Assembly (NCBI GenBank): GCA_964521665.1
Contig: CAZFSG010000002.1
Coordinates: forward strand, 1 to 57,083
DNA: 57,083 nt
Direction of reading: 5' to 3'
Source of the DNA: JANXDG01 sp964521665
Lineage (GTDB): Bacteria > Elusimicrobiota > Endomicrobiia > DTEH01
Position numbers and translations under genes: made by a program
In this document: piece by piece, positions 45,637 through 54,321 of the stretch
Layout of the letters: the number at the start of each line of letters is the position of its first letter
Numbering within the stretch: position 1 is the first letter of the stretch
Notes under the pieces: model-generated
The model's database searches: none
Told to the model about the DNA's origin: nothing
Seen by the model: only the letters and a program-made list of their open reading frames with translations

Positions 45637-48152
45637 TCTTTGATCCATAAATTAAGTTTAGTAGAATATTCGTCTAGTAACTTCAAAGTATCTTTTTCTC
45701 TATGTGCTTCAACATAAAGATGGATAAAAGCTTCATCTGGGTCTGGTAACACTAAGACCCAATCTGATTCATTAAACCAAATTTTTACACCATCTATAAG
45801 TTCTAATTTGTATTTTGCATGTTCTTCAATTAACTTCCTTATTACAAAACCTTTCTTTTCCCACCTACAAGGAATACGTTTATGTTCTACATTGAAATCA
45901 GGTATTTCACGTTTTATACGAGAAATTTTTGTTTCTTGTTGTGATAAAAACTCTATTATTTTACCTATAGCGAACATTCCATCAAATGCAGGTTGAAATT
46001 CAGGAAATATATATCCACCTAAGGCATCAGTAACAAATTTCACATCGGATTTTTGTGCTTCTTCTCTTAGATACCTTGGTAATGTTTTACTCCATATTAT
46101 TTCGACATCTTTATGTGATCTTGCTAAAACTTCTTTAACAACATTTGATGTATATACTGGTACAACAATTTTATATTTTTCTTCTTTACTCGAATTTAAT
46201 TTTAAAAGTAAAACAATCATAGATGAAAGTTGTGGTTCAAGTATTTTTCCTTTATCATCTACGATAAACACGCGTTCGGCAGAATTGTCTAACATAAATC
46301 CAACATCTGCATTTAAAGTAGTTACTATATTTGAAAGTTGTTCTAATGCATATTGAAGTTGTGATTCAGAACGAACAATTTTTGTACTGTCAACAAAAGC
46401 GTTTAATGAAACAACTTCTATACCAAGTTCACCTAATATAGCAGGAAAGATATTAACTGCAGTAGAATATGAATAATCTATCACAACTTTAAGTTTAGCT
46501 TTTCTTATTGAGGTAATATCAAGCGATTTTAAATATCCGTCACGATAATACTCATAAGCTCTTGGTGGTAAAACAATTTCACCGACTTCTTCTAACGAAG
46601 CACGAGGAAAATCTTCCCGTAAAAATAGTTGTTCAATACTTTTTTCTTGTGCCACAGATATATCATTACCATTTTTATCAAAAAATTTTATCTCAATAAT
46701 ATTAGGATTTGTAGGAGATAATCTTACATGCAATCCACCATCAACATTTTCTTTTGCAATTTCGTATCTTACAACTGGTATTGGTGCGGCACGTAAGTCT
46801 CCCACTTTTACACCACTTGAAAGCAAGCCTGATATCATACTACGTTTTATCATACGTGATGCTTTATGTGCATCACGAGATGTAATCACAGTTTTCCCTT
46901 TTGTTAACAAACTGCCGAACGCTGCACCTAATTTACAAGCAAACTCAGGTGATATTTCTGAGTTTAATAATCCTGATACCCCAGTTGAACCAAACAACAT
47001 CCTTGACCATTTTTCTTGCCAAATTAAACTTGTTGAAACAGTTGAACCTTCTTCAACAATTTTTTTAGGCCAGATTTTAACATTTGCTTTTATATGAGCA
47101 TTATCTTGTATTTCACACTCTTCTCCTATAACAGAGTTTACTTCTACTACTACATTACTACCTAATTTATTTTTCGCTGAAATAATACTTTCTTTTATAG
47201 AAGAGTTTTTGCCAATATGGACATTATTCATAACAACACTGCCCAAAATTACTACTCCATCTTCTATCACACAATTATCTCCAATCACAGAACGGTTTAT
47301 ATTAACATTATTACCAATCTTTGTGTTTTTACCAATGATTACAAAATTATCACATTTAAAATTTTCACCGATTGTAGTATTTTCGCCAACAATAATTTTA
47401 TTACCATTGTATTCTACACATTTACCTTCTATATATAACTCCACTTTTTTATCTATTACGTCATAATGACACAACCTATATTCTTGCAATGTTCCCACAT
47501 CTTTCCAATACCCTTCCAATACAAACCCATATATTGGCAATCCTTCAGCAAGAAATCTTGGGAATAGATCTTTAGAAAAATCATAAAAAGTTTTTTGTGG
47601 AATATAATCAAACACTTTTTTGTTTAACATATAAATCCCAGTATTTACTTTATCTGAGAAAACTTCACTCCAGGTGGGTTTTTCTAAAAATTTTTTTATC
47701 CTAAATTCCTCATCATATATTACGATGCCGTACCCTAACGGATTTTCAACACTTGTTAACCCAATAGTTGCTAACGAATTTTTCTCTATATGAAACTTTA
47801 TCATTTTTTGTAAATCAAAATCTGTAATTATATCTGCGGAAATTACAATAAAGTTATCCTCTTTAATATAATCTCTTGCAAACCCTACTGAACCACATGT
47901 ACCATAGTCACCATCAGGTAAAAGATATTGTATTTTAACACCAAATTTTTCACCATTACCAAAATATTTTGTTATATACTCGTGTTGGTAAAACAGCAAA
48001 ACTATAAGTTCTTCGATTCCATATTTTTTTAATAATCTCACAACATGTTCCATCATAGGTTTGTTTGCAACAGGAACCATAGGTTTTGGAATAATACTTG
48101 TCAAAGGACGTAGTCTTGTACCAAAACCGCCTGCCATTATTACACCTTGCAT
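45633..48152 (-). CDS. Sugar-1-phosphate nucleotidyltransferase fused to a degenerate phosphohexomutase
   Basis: The 839-aa protein has an N-terminal nucleotidyltransferase (MAGGFGTRLRPLT, residues 7-19; VISADI; GYWKDVGT), a left-handed beta-helix of hexapeptide repeats (about 250-370), and a phosphohexomutase-like region (about 380-835). In the last part the usual active-site loops look lost: the Ser loop reads RLSPTNP where TASHNP is expected, the metal loop DGDADR reads DNSAER, and RPSGTEP reads LPDPDEA. It is commonly annotated as mannose-1-phosphate guanylyltransferase/phosphomannomutase. Here I trust only the first activity. It diverges from PBP1A. Confidence 0.85.
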   Translation of the reverse strand: MQGVIMAGGFGTRLRPLTSIIPKPMVPVANKPMMEHVVRLLKKYGIEELIVLLFYQHEYITKYFGNGEKFGVKIQYLLPDGDYGTCGSVGFARDYIKEDNFIVISADIITDFDLQKMIKFHIEKNSLATIGLTSVENPLGYGIVIYDEEFRIKKFLEKPTWSEVFSDKVNTGIYMLNKKVFDYIPQKTFYDFSKDLFPRFLAEGLPIYGFVLEGYWKDVGTLQEYRLCHYDVIDKKVELYIEGKCVEYNGNKIIVGENTTIGENFKCDNFVIIGKNTKIGNNVNINRSVIGDNCVIEDGVVILGSVVMNNVHIGKNSSIKESIISAKNKLGSNVVVEVNSVIGEECEIQDNAHIKANVKIWPKKIVEEGSTVSTSLIWQEKWSRMLFGSTGVSGLLNSEISPEFACKLGAAFGSLLTKGKTVITSRDAHKASRMIKRSMISGLLSSGVKVGDLRAAPIPVVRYEIAKENVDGGLHVRLSPTNPNIIEIKFFDKNGNDISVAQEKSIEQLFLREDFPRASLEEVGEIVLPPRAYEYYRDGYLKSLDITSIRKAKLKVVIDYSYSTAVNIFPAILGELGIEVVSLNAFVDSTKIVRSESQLQYALEQLSNIVTTLNADVGFMLDNSAERVFIVDDKGKILEPQLSSMIVLLLKLNSSKEEKYKIVVPVYTSNVVKEVLARSHKDVEIIWSKTLPRYLREEAQKSDVKFVTDALGGYIFPEFQPAFDGMFAIGKIIEFLSQQETKISRIKREIPDFNVEHKRIPCRWEKKGFVIRKLIEEHAKYKLELIDGVKIWFNESDWVLVLPDPDEAFIHLYVEAHREKDTLKLLDEYSTKLNLWIKE

Positions 48153-48170
48153 AATTATTTCCCCTTTTTA

Positions 48171-48199
48171 TTGAAATTTTTTGTTGTTTTATATATAAA
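48171..48199 (+). promoter_or_regulatory. Candidate sigma-70 promoter for PBP1A
   Basis: TTGAAA (48171-48176), a 17-base spacer and TATAAA (48194-48199) sit 30 bases before the PBP1A start in the 77-base divergent spacer. Spacing is ideal and the -35 differs from consensus by one base. Confidence 0.5.
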
Positions 48200-48229
48200 A
48201 TAAAATTTGTTAAATCAATAAATAAACTG

Positions 48230-50341
48230 ATGAAAAAAAAATCTAAAATTTTAGTTTTTATACTCTGTTTTTCTTTCCTTGTAGGATTATACTTTTATAT
48301 TATTAAACTTATTGCAGAACTACCTTCTGAAGAAGAGCTGAAAAATTTTTCTCCAGTATTATCGACAAAAATTTTTGACCGCAATAATGAACTTATTACA
48401 GAACTATTCACAGAAAAACGTACTTGGATAGAGTTTAAAGATATACCTGATAATATTAAGTTAGCAGTGTTATCAATTGAAGACCATACTTTTTATCATC
48501 ATTGGGGCATAAATCCAAAAAGAATATTAAAAGCTGCAATAGAAAATATTCTTAGACGAAAATTTGTTGCAGGTGGGTCTACCATAACACAACAACTTGC
48601 AAAAATTTCTTTTCTTACACAGAAACGTAGTATCAAACGTAAACTTAAAGAATTTTTTTTAGCAATAAAGTTAGAACATAATTTGTCAAAAAACGAAATT
48701 TTAGAAATGTATTTAAACCAAGTATATTTTGGCAGAGGAGCATATGGTATTCAACAAGCAGCAAAAATTTATTTTTCAAAAAATGTTTCAGAACTGACAT
48801 TAGCAGAATCTGCGATGCTTGCAGGACTTATTAGATCGCCTGCGTATTATTCACCAATAAAAAATTACGACCGTGCAATAAAAAGAAGAAATCTTGTATT
48901 AAAACGGATGTTGCAGTTAGGTTATATTTCTAAAGATGAATATGAACAAGCGATTTCTGAACCTTTAATAGTTGGATATTATAAGATACCTTCAGCAACT
49001 GCACCATATTTTATAGAATATATTCGCGAACAATTAGAATCTGAATTCCCAGCTGAATTACTTTATACAGGCGGGTTAACTATAAAAACAACACTTGATT
49101 TAAATCTTCAAAAACATGCTGAGACAATTCTTGAAAAACATCTTGTTAACATTGATAAGTTAACAAAATCTACTGAACCTGTGCAAGCTGCATTACTTTC
49201 AATGGAGGTAAAAACAGGACAAATTTTAACAATGGTAGGAGGTAGAGACTATAGAAAAACACAATTTAATCGTGTGACACAAGCATTCCGACAGCCAGGT
49301 TCTGCATTTAAACCTATAATTTTTCTTGCTGCTTTAGAACACGGATTTACACCAACTTCTATTTTAGAAGATACACCATTAGTATTTTATAACAATGGTA
49401 TAGATTGGGAACTTTTATCCACAACAACTGATTTTACTCAACTTGATTATTCAAAACTTGCAAAATTAGATGTTTCTGACTACACAGAATTTATATCAAA
49501 GTTAGACAAATTAAAAGAAAAAAATAAAATTTGGATACCAGAAAATTATAAGAATCAGTACCATGGTAGAGTAACTTTACGTCGTGCATTAGAACATTCA
49601 TTAAATTCTTGTGCAATAAGGTTAACAATGGAGTTAGGTCCTAACCTTATAATAGAATACGCCCGAAAGTTAGGTATCACAACACCACTTACAAACACTT
49701 ATTCTTTATCTCTTGGTGCATCTGAAGTTATCCCGATAGAACTTATCAAAGCATACAATGTTTTTGCAAACAACGGTATTAAAGTTGAACCCTATGGAAT
49801 TTTAGAAATAAGAGACAGATTTGGTAATTTATTAAAATCTTATACTCCTAAAGAAACAATAGTTATTTCTCCTGAAAGTGCATATTTGGTAACAAACTTA
49901 CTTAAAGGTGTAGTAAAAAATGGTACTGGGAGATACGCATTAAACTTAGGTAAAATTTGTGCGGGTAAAACAGGTACTACTAACAATTGTACTGATGCAT
50001 GGTTTATTGGTTATACACCAGATATAATCTGTGGTGTATGGGTAGGGTTTGACATAAAGAAATCTTTAGGAAGGGATGCAACTGGTGGTAAAATTGCTTG
50101 TCCTATATGGACAGATTACATGAAAGTTGCAGTATCACCATATCCTAATAAAGATTTCGATAAACCTGATAATATAACAGAAATATTGATAGATATGCAC
50201 ACAGGATTACTTGCTGGTCCGCAATCAAAAAAAGTTTATAAAGAAGCGTTTTTAAAAGGTACTGAACCACAAATGTGCACACCTACAGCTGGCTTTGAAG
50301 AAATACCAACACAAATTTTTGAAGAAGATACTGGATTTTAA
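48230..50341 (+). CDS. Class A penicillin-binding protein (PBP1A)
   Basis: The 703-aa bifunctional cell-wall polymerase has an N-terminal membrane anchor (about residues 6-28). Its GT51 glycosyltransferase shows the catalytic Glu in SIEDHTFYHHWG, GGSTITQQLAK and EMYLNQVYFGRGAYG. The transpeptidase has the nucleophile Ser in RQPGSAFKP, SLNS as the SxN motif and KTGTT as the KTG motif. It is the only plus-strand gene in the right part of the window. Confidence 0.94.
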   Translation: MKKKSKILVFILCFSFLVGLYFYIIKLIAELPSEEELKNFSPVLSTKIFDRNNELITELFTEKRTWIEFKDIPDNIKLAVLSIEDHTFYHHWGINPKRILKAAIENILRRKFVAGGSTITQQLAKISFLTQKRSIKRKLKEFFLAIKLEHNLSKNEILEMYLNQVYFGRGAYGIQQAAKIYFSKNVSELTLAESAMLAGLIRSPAYYSPIKNYDRAIKRRNLVLKRMLQLGYISKDEYEQAISEPLIVGYYKIPSATAPYFIEYIREQLESEFPAELLYTGGLTIKTTLDLNLQKHAETILEKHLVNIDKLTKSTEPVQAALLSMEVKTGQILTMVGGRDYRKTQFNRVTQAFRQPGSAFKPIIFLAALEHGFTPTSILEDTPLVFYNNGIDWELLSTTTDFTQLDYSKLAKLDVSDYTEFISKLDKLKEKNKIWIPENYKNQYHGRVTLRRALEHSLNSCAIRLTMELGPNLIIEYARKLGITTPLTNTYSLSLGASEVIPIELIKAYNVFANNGIKVEPYGILEIRDRFGNLLKSYTPKETIVISPESAYLVTNLLKGVVKNGTGRYALNLGKICAGKTGTTNNCTDAWFIGYTPDIICGVWVGFDIKKSLGRDATGGKIACPIWTDYMKVAVSPYPNKDFDKPDNITEILIDMHTGLLAGPQSKKVYKEAFLKGTEPQMCTPTAGFEEIPTQIFEEDTGF

Positions 50342-50374
50342 TACTCTAAAAAATTATATTTTGGGTATTTTTTT
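50340..50374 (+). terminator. Rho-independent terminator after PBP1A
   Basis: AATACTC at 50340-50346 pairs with GGGTATT at 50363-50369 (one G-T pair). A weaker A/T stem lies inside the loop, and the T tract 50368-50374 follows. It starts at the PBP1A stop codon and overlaps the end of the convergent ACT-domain gene. Confidence 0.55.
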
Positions 50375-50872
50375 ATCTAACTTAAATGCTTTATGTAACG
50401 CTTTTACTGCAGTCTCTAAATGTTCTTTTTTTATGATACATGAAATTTTGATCTCAGAAGTGGAAATCATTTCTATATTAATATTATGTTTTGCTAAAGT
50501 TTCAAACATTTTTGCAGCAACACCAGGATGACTCCTCATACCAACACCTACTATTGACACTTTTGCCATATTATCTTCATAAACAACACCGCCAGCATTC
50601 ATTTCTTTATTAACTTGTTGTAAAACTTCAATTGTTTTTTTCAAATCATTGTATGCAATTGTAAATGAAATATCATTTTTGCCGCCACGTGCTGCCGATT
50701 GTATTATCATATCTATATTTATATTCTTTTCTGCAAGAGGTGCAAAAATTTTTGCCGCAATACCAGGCCTGTCAGGAACATCAAGTATTGCTACTTTAAC
50801 TTGGTTTTTATCAAAAGTTACTGCTTTTACTACTGGTTCTTCAATTTTATATTTTATTTTTTTCCGTTTCAT
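50354..50872 (-). CDS. Stand-alone tandem ACT-domain protein (aspartokinase regulatory-subunit-like)
   Basis: The 172-aa product matches only the C-terminal regulatory half of aspartate kinase: ACT 1 with VPDRPGIAAKIFAPLAEKNI and DMIIQ, then ACT 2 with GVGMRSHPGVAAKMFETLA, MISTSEIKISC and a final HKAFKLD. No kinase domain lies upstream. A strong Shine-Dalgarno (AGGAG at 50883-50887, minus strand) precedes its ATG, so it is translated as its own gene, like the beta subunit of Bacillus aspartokinase II but without the surrounding full-length gene. It may regulate a catalytic subunit encoded elsewhere. Confidence 0.85.
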   Translation of the reverse strand: MKRKKIKYKIEEPVVKAVTFDKNQVKVAILDVPDRPGIAAKIFAPLAEKNINIDMIIQSAARGGKNDISFTIAYNDLKKTIEVLQQVNKEMNAGGVVYEDNMAKVSIVGVGMRSHPGVAAKMFETLAKHNINIEMISTSEIKISCIIKKEHLETAVKALHKAFKLDKKIPKI

Positions 50873-50980
50873 ATGTTTATCACTCCTTTAATTAAACGTT
50901 TTTTTGGTAACTATTTTATGATATTTATAAAAAATCTTGTAATTTGCAGATGGAATATATTTCCCTTAATTTTTTCTAAA

Positions 50981-51030
50981 GTAGCCGCAACCTTCAGGTT
51001 ACGTTAACGTAGGCTGAAGCCCGCGGCTAC
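50981..51030. repeat. 50-base GC-rich palindromic element
   Basis: Outer arms GTAGCCGC and GCGGCTAC are perfect inverted repeats. Between them lie three smaller self-complementary parts: AACCTTCAGGTT, ACGTTAACGT and GGCTGAAGCC, giving a potential cloverleaf. The GC content contrasts sharply with its surroundings. A degenerate half copy is at 2638-2660. It lies in the 229-base spacer between the ACT gene and the Cas6-like gene. It resembles a REP/BIME-like dispersed element; no transposase is nearby. Confidence 0.75.
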
Positions 51031-51101
51031 AAAAATTTAACTTATATTTTGGAATGTAACAACCATGTTGTTGCACTTCTTTTGACAGAACCTAATTAAA
51101 A

Positions 51102-52037
51102 TTATGAAACAATTTCATACTTTCCTAACCCAAATGTTGTGTTTCTACCAATATGTATATATTCACCAATTTTAAGTAAAGGATAGAATTTTGTTAACTC
51201 ACCCTGGTAGATAATTTCACCTGTAACACCACTAAGTTTAACAATATTTTTTTGTTGTGTTAATCGCTCAATTTCTACCCGTTTAAGATTTGAAGATTTT
51301 ATACTAATTTTTTCTGATTCGTTTATAATTTCGTCAAAGTTACATTCTAACTTTTTGTCAGTATAAAAAAGTAGTAATCCTGTTAACCTTCTTATTAACG
51401 ATTTGATTAATGTTTGAAATGTTATATTCATTGTTTTTCCAACAGTTTTTATTCTTGTAGGTGTCAAAAATTTTATTTTTATTTCATTAATTTCTTTAAT
51501 ATCATCAAAAGATATTTTTATTGTTGAATCATAATTATAAAATGTCTGTGTATGAATATCATAAATTGGTTTATTATCTATTGTTGTCACTGTAAGCAAT
51601 TCGTATTTTGCTTTTGTTTCTCCAATACCGTTTTTGCCAAGTTCGTTAAATGTTAATACTAAATACGGAAGAAATTGTATTGAATTACCAAAAATTAAAA
51701 TATAAATTTCAAAGGTTTCCCCAGATTTATACACTTTTTTTTCATCAACAGGCGGTTCTACCACAAAAGGTCTTGGCGGTTCTGAAAAACCTAACATTCT
51801 GTATTCTTTATTATTTATTTTTTCTTCAAATAATAAATTATACACACATTTCGACTTATGAAAACAAATTTTACAAGATCCTTTTTTCACAACACAACAG
51901 ATTTTTTTTAGTGCATATCCAAACCCTTTACGAAAAACTGCCCCTTTGAAATTAGAAAACACAATTTCTTGTTTTAATTGCAAAACTAATTTATATTTTG
52001 CAATAGGAAGATACCCTACTGTATTTTTAAGATACAT
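51102..52037 (-). CDS. Cas6-like CRISPR RAMP endoribonuclease, solitary
   Basis: The 311-aa protein matches the Cas6 RAMP family in order: PIAKYKLVLQ, FKGAVFRKGFGYAL, a Cys cluster (CKICFHKSKC), PFVVEPP, FGNSIQFLPYLVL, LGKNGIGETKAKYELL and the C-terminal Gly-rich loop IHIGRNTTFGLGKYEI. Cas6 cuts pre-crRNA within repeats. No other cas gene and no CRISPR array are in the window. The start is ATG 52037; an upstream TTG at 52082 is possible. It follows the GH57 gene closely, probably on the same transcript. Confidence 0.8.
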   Translation of the reverse strand: MYLKNTVGYLPIAKYKLVLQLKQEIVFSNFKGAVFRKGFGYALKKICCVVKKGSCKICFHKSKCVYNLLFEEKINNKEYRMLGFSEPPRPFVVEPPVDEKKVYKSGETFEIYILIFGNSIQFLPYLVLTFNELGKNGIGETKAKYELLTVTTIDNKPIYDIHTQTFYNYDSTIKISFDDIKEINEIKIKFLTPTRIKTVGKTMNITFQTLIKSLIRRLTGLLLFYTDKKLECNFDEIINESEKISIKSSNLKRVEIERLTQQKNIVKLSGVTGEIIYQGELTKFYPLLKIGEYIHIGRNTTFGLGKYEIVS

Positions 52038-52109
52038 AATACAGCTTTTATTTTTTTTATACAATTTGTTATTGTTAAGCAATATCCAACAGAATATACC
52101 TGATAAATG

Positions 52110-54299
52110 TCATACATTCCAAAATTCTTTTATATATGAAGTATCCGGATGGATAATTTCTACTATACCCTCTCCAGGTATACGTTCAAGTTCAAAAGTT
52201 TTATTATCTACAATTTTTTCTACTAAGACAAAAAATTTTATTTGTTCACCAGGAGATGTCTGAAGAATAGAAAACGGTATTTTAAGTTCAACAACTTTAT
52301 CTATTTTTATATACTCAAATTCTTGTTGTTTATTCTCAGAAAATACCATCAAATATTTATTATTTCCTTTCTTAAGTTCAAATTTTATACGATATACACA
52401 TTGTTCTTTTGGCGTACATAAAAATATGGAAACAACTATATTTTGTTTATCTATTTCTGTCTTGTTATAATCCATTCTTAAATATATATCTTCGGTTGAA
52501 AAACCAAAGTATAAACAGGACAATATTTTAGTTGTTTGATGCATTGAAGAGGTTAATGGCACAATTTTTCCTGCTAATGCCCATTCAAAATAACTTGATA
52601 CTTGACCATCAATTTTTGCTGAGATAAATCCCGAAGGCATCTGTATTTCAGTTAATGACACAATTTTTTTAATGGGTAAATTGAGAAATTCAGGCGGTTT
52701 CTCACCAAGAAAAATATATATATTTTTAAGATTTTGTCTGAATAAAAAATCAAACACATCACTATATGAAGTGTAGTGTTCATCACCAAACCACCAATAC
52801 CAATCAGACCCTTCTGCAATATATATTTCTTGCCAACATAAATGTTTTATTTCTTTTGTAACATTGGGATTTTGGTTTAAATATTCTTCTAAAAACTTTC
52901 TTGTATTATACAAATACTCCCATGCAGTATTATCTTCTGGATGTCCAATCCATATATTATAATTAGCATTAATCCAAGAACCTGGCCATAAAGTTGTAAG
53001 TTTATCAGTTTTTGTATGTGATGAAATAAAATCTGAGATGAGTACTGTTTCAAACAATTTATGTTCTGTCAACATTTTGTATAATTCGGAAAGGAAATCT
53101 TCTCCATCATTAGGATAGAATTCCCAACAATTTTCACCATCAAGAATTATACTTACTAACGCATCTTCAGCATTATTGTTATGATATACTTTGTTGTATA
53201 TTTTAATAAGTTTTTTTTCAATATCTTTTACTGCATCAATATGATTCCATCGCTGATAAACAAAACTTATGCTATCAGAAATTTCTCTATCTCTAAAAAT
53301 TACATATATAGGTTGGTGATTACCTATTTCTACTTGATAATGTTTGTATATAACCTCTCTTTGTGGATAATTTTTTGTCATCATATATATAGATTTTCTT
53401 AGAATTTCTTCGTCAGTAGCAAACCATCTTATACCATATTTGTCTAACAAAGGAATAATATCGTTTGAAACAGAGCCTTCTGATGGCCAAAAACCTTTTG
53501 GAGAAATATCAAAAAGTTTTTCGTATAACTCTTTTGCTAACTTAATTTGTTCTTCAGCATCTTCTACTAACTTGACATAATTTCTTGGTAATACAACATT
53601 AGGGTTAGAAATTTTTGCTTTTGCAGGATCACAAAGTAGCGGTAGTATAGGATGATAAAATGCTGATACTGAAACTTCAATTTTACCTTGTTGTTGTAAC
53701 TCTTTAAGTTTTTTAGGTATTTCTTTACAGATCATTCTTTGTTTTTTCACTATAATATGTTTATCTTCTTCAGTATAATTTTTTTCTTTATCAAACAAAG
53801 ATTTTATTTCGTTATCAACTTTTCGCCAATAAGGATCAAACCAAACTAAATTTGACCATACTTGTAGATCAAGCCAATCTTGGTTATTAAAATATTTTAT
53901 TTTTCTTTGAAGGTCGTTATCAGTAATTTTTATTCCTCGTTGTAATAAAAGTTCGTTATATCTTTTATATGGTTCAATCATTGTTGACCAGTTACAGTTA
54001 AAAAAGTTTTTTAAAATATAAACTTTATCTTCTTCTGTAAGTTGAGAGACATTTTTCAAAGTTAATTCAAGGTGTTTATCAATAGCATCTTTAGCATAAT
54101 CTTCAAGTTGAACTAATAACGAAGGGACAAAATTAAAATTAAGTTTTAATTTCTCATATTTTTGTGTCCATATCAACATATCATAATAATCTTTGATTGC
54201 ATGCAATCTTACCCATGGTAAATAATAATAATTTTTTGACAATTCTTTATACAAAGGTTGATGTTGGTGATAAAGTATAGCAATATAAAGTTTTTTCAT
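52110..54299 (-). CDS. Glycoside hydrolase family 57 protein
   Basis: The 729-aa protein has GH57 motif 1 YHQHQPLY (residues 10-17), the catalytic nucleophile Glu in GFWPSEGSVS, a later ILDGENCWEFY that carries the acid Asp, and a WYWWFGDEHY stretch typical of the alpha-amylase/4-alpha-glucanotransferase-like branch. A C-terminal beta-sandwich (about 560-720) follows. No signal peptide is seen, so it probably acts on cytoplasmic alpha-glucan. It is transcribed after two outer-membrane protein genes and before the Cas6-like gene. Confidence 0.88.
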   Translation of the reverse strand: MKKLYIAILYHQHQPLYKELSKNYYYLPWVRLHAIKDYYDMLIWTQKYEKLKLNFNFVPSLLVQLEDYAKDAIDKHLELTLKNVSQLTEEDKVYILKNFFNCNWSTMIEPYKRYNELLLQRGIKITDNDLQRKIKYFNNQDWLDLQVWSNLVWFDPYWRKVDNEIKSLFDKEKNYTEEDKHIIVKKQRMICKEIPKKLKELQQQGKIEVSVSAFYHPILPLLCDPAKAKISNPNVVLPRNYVKLVEDAEEQIKLAKELYEKLFDISPKGFWPSEGSVSNDIIPLLDKYGIRWFATDEEILRKSIYMMTKNYPQREVIYKHYQVEIGNHQPIYVIFRDREISDSISFVYQRWNHIDAVKDIEKKLIKIYNKVYHNNNAEDALVSIILDGENCWEFYPNDGEDFLSELYKMLTEHKLFETVLISDFISSHTKTDKLTTLWPGSWINANYNIWIGHPEDNTAWEYLYNTRKFLEEYLNQNPNVTKEIKHLCWQEIYIAEGSDWYWWFGDEHYTSYSDVFDFLFRQNLKNIYIFLGEKPPEFLNLPIKKIVSLTEIQMPSGFISAKIDGQVSSYFEWALAGKIVPLTSSMHQTTKILSCLYFGFSTEDIYLRMDYNKTEIDKQNIVVSIFLCTPKEQCVYRIKFELKKGNNKYLMVFSENKQQEFEYIKIDKVVELKIPFSILQTSPGEQIKFFVLVEKIVDNKTFELERIPGEGIVEIIHPDTSYIKEFWNV

Positions 54300-54321
54300 A
54301 TAAAGTAAAAATATATATTTT

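Noticed and set aside
50699..51007. Plus-strand frame over the ACT gene and palindrome
   Set aside because: Antisense to the ACT protein and low complexity; it merely runs into the repeat.
50981..51030. CRISPR repeat for the nearby Cas6
   Set aside because: Only one complete copy, no spacers, and the second copy is a distant degenerate half; it is not an array.
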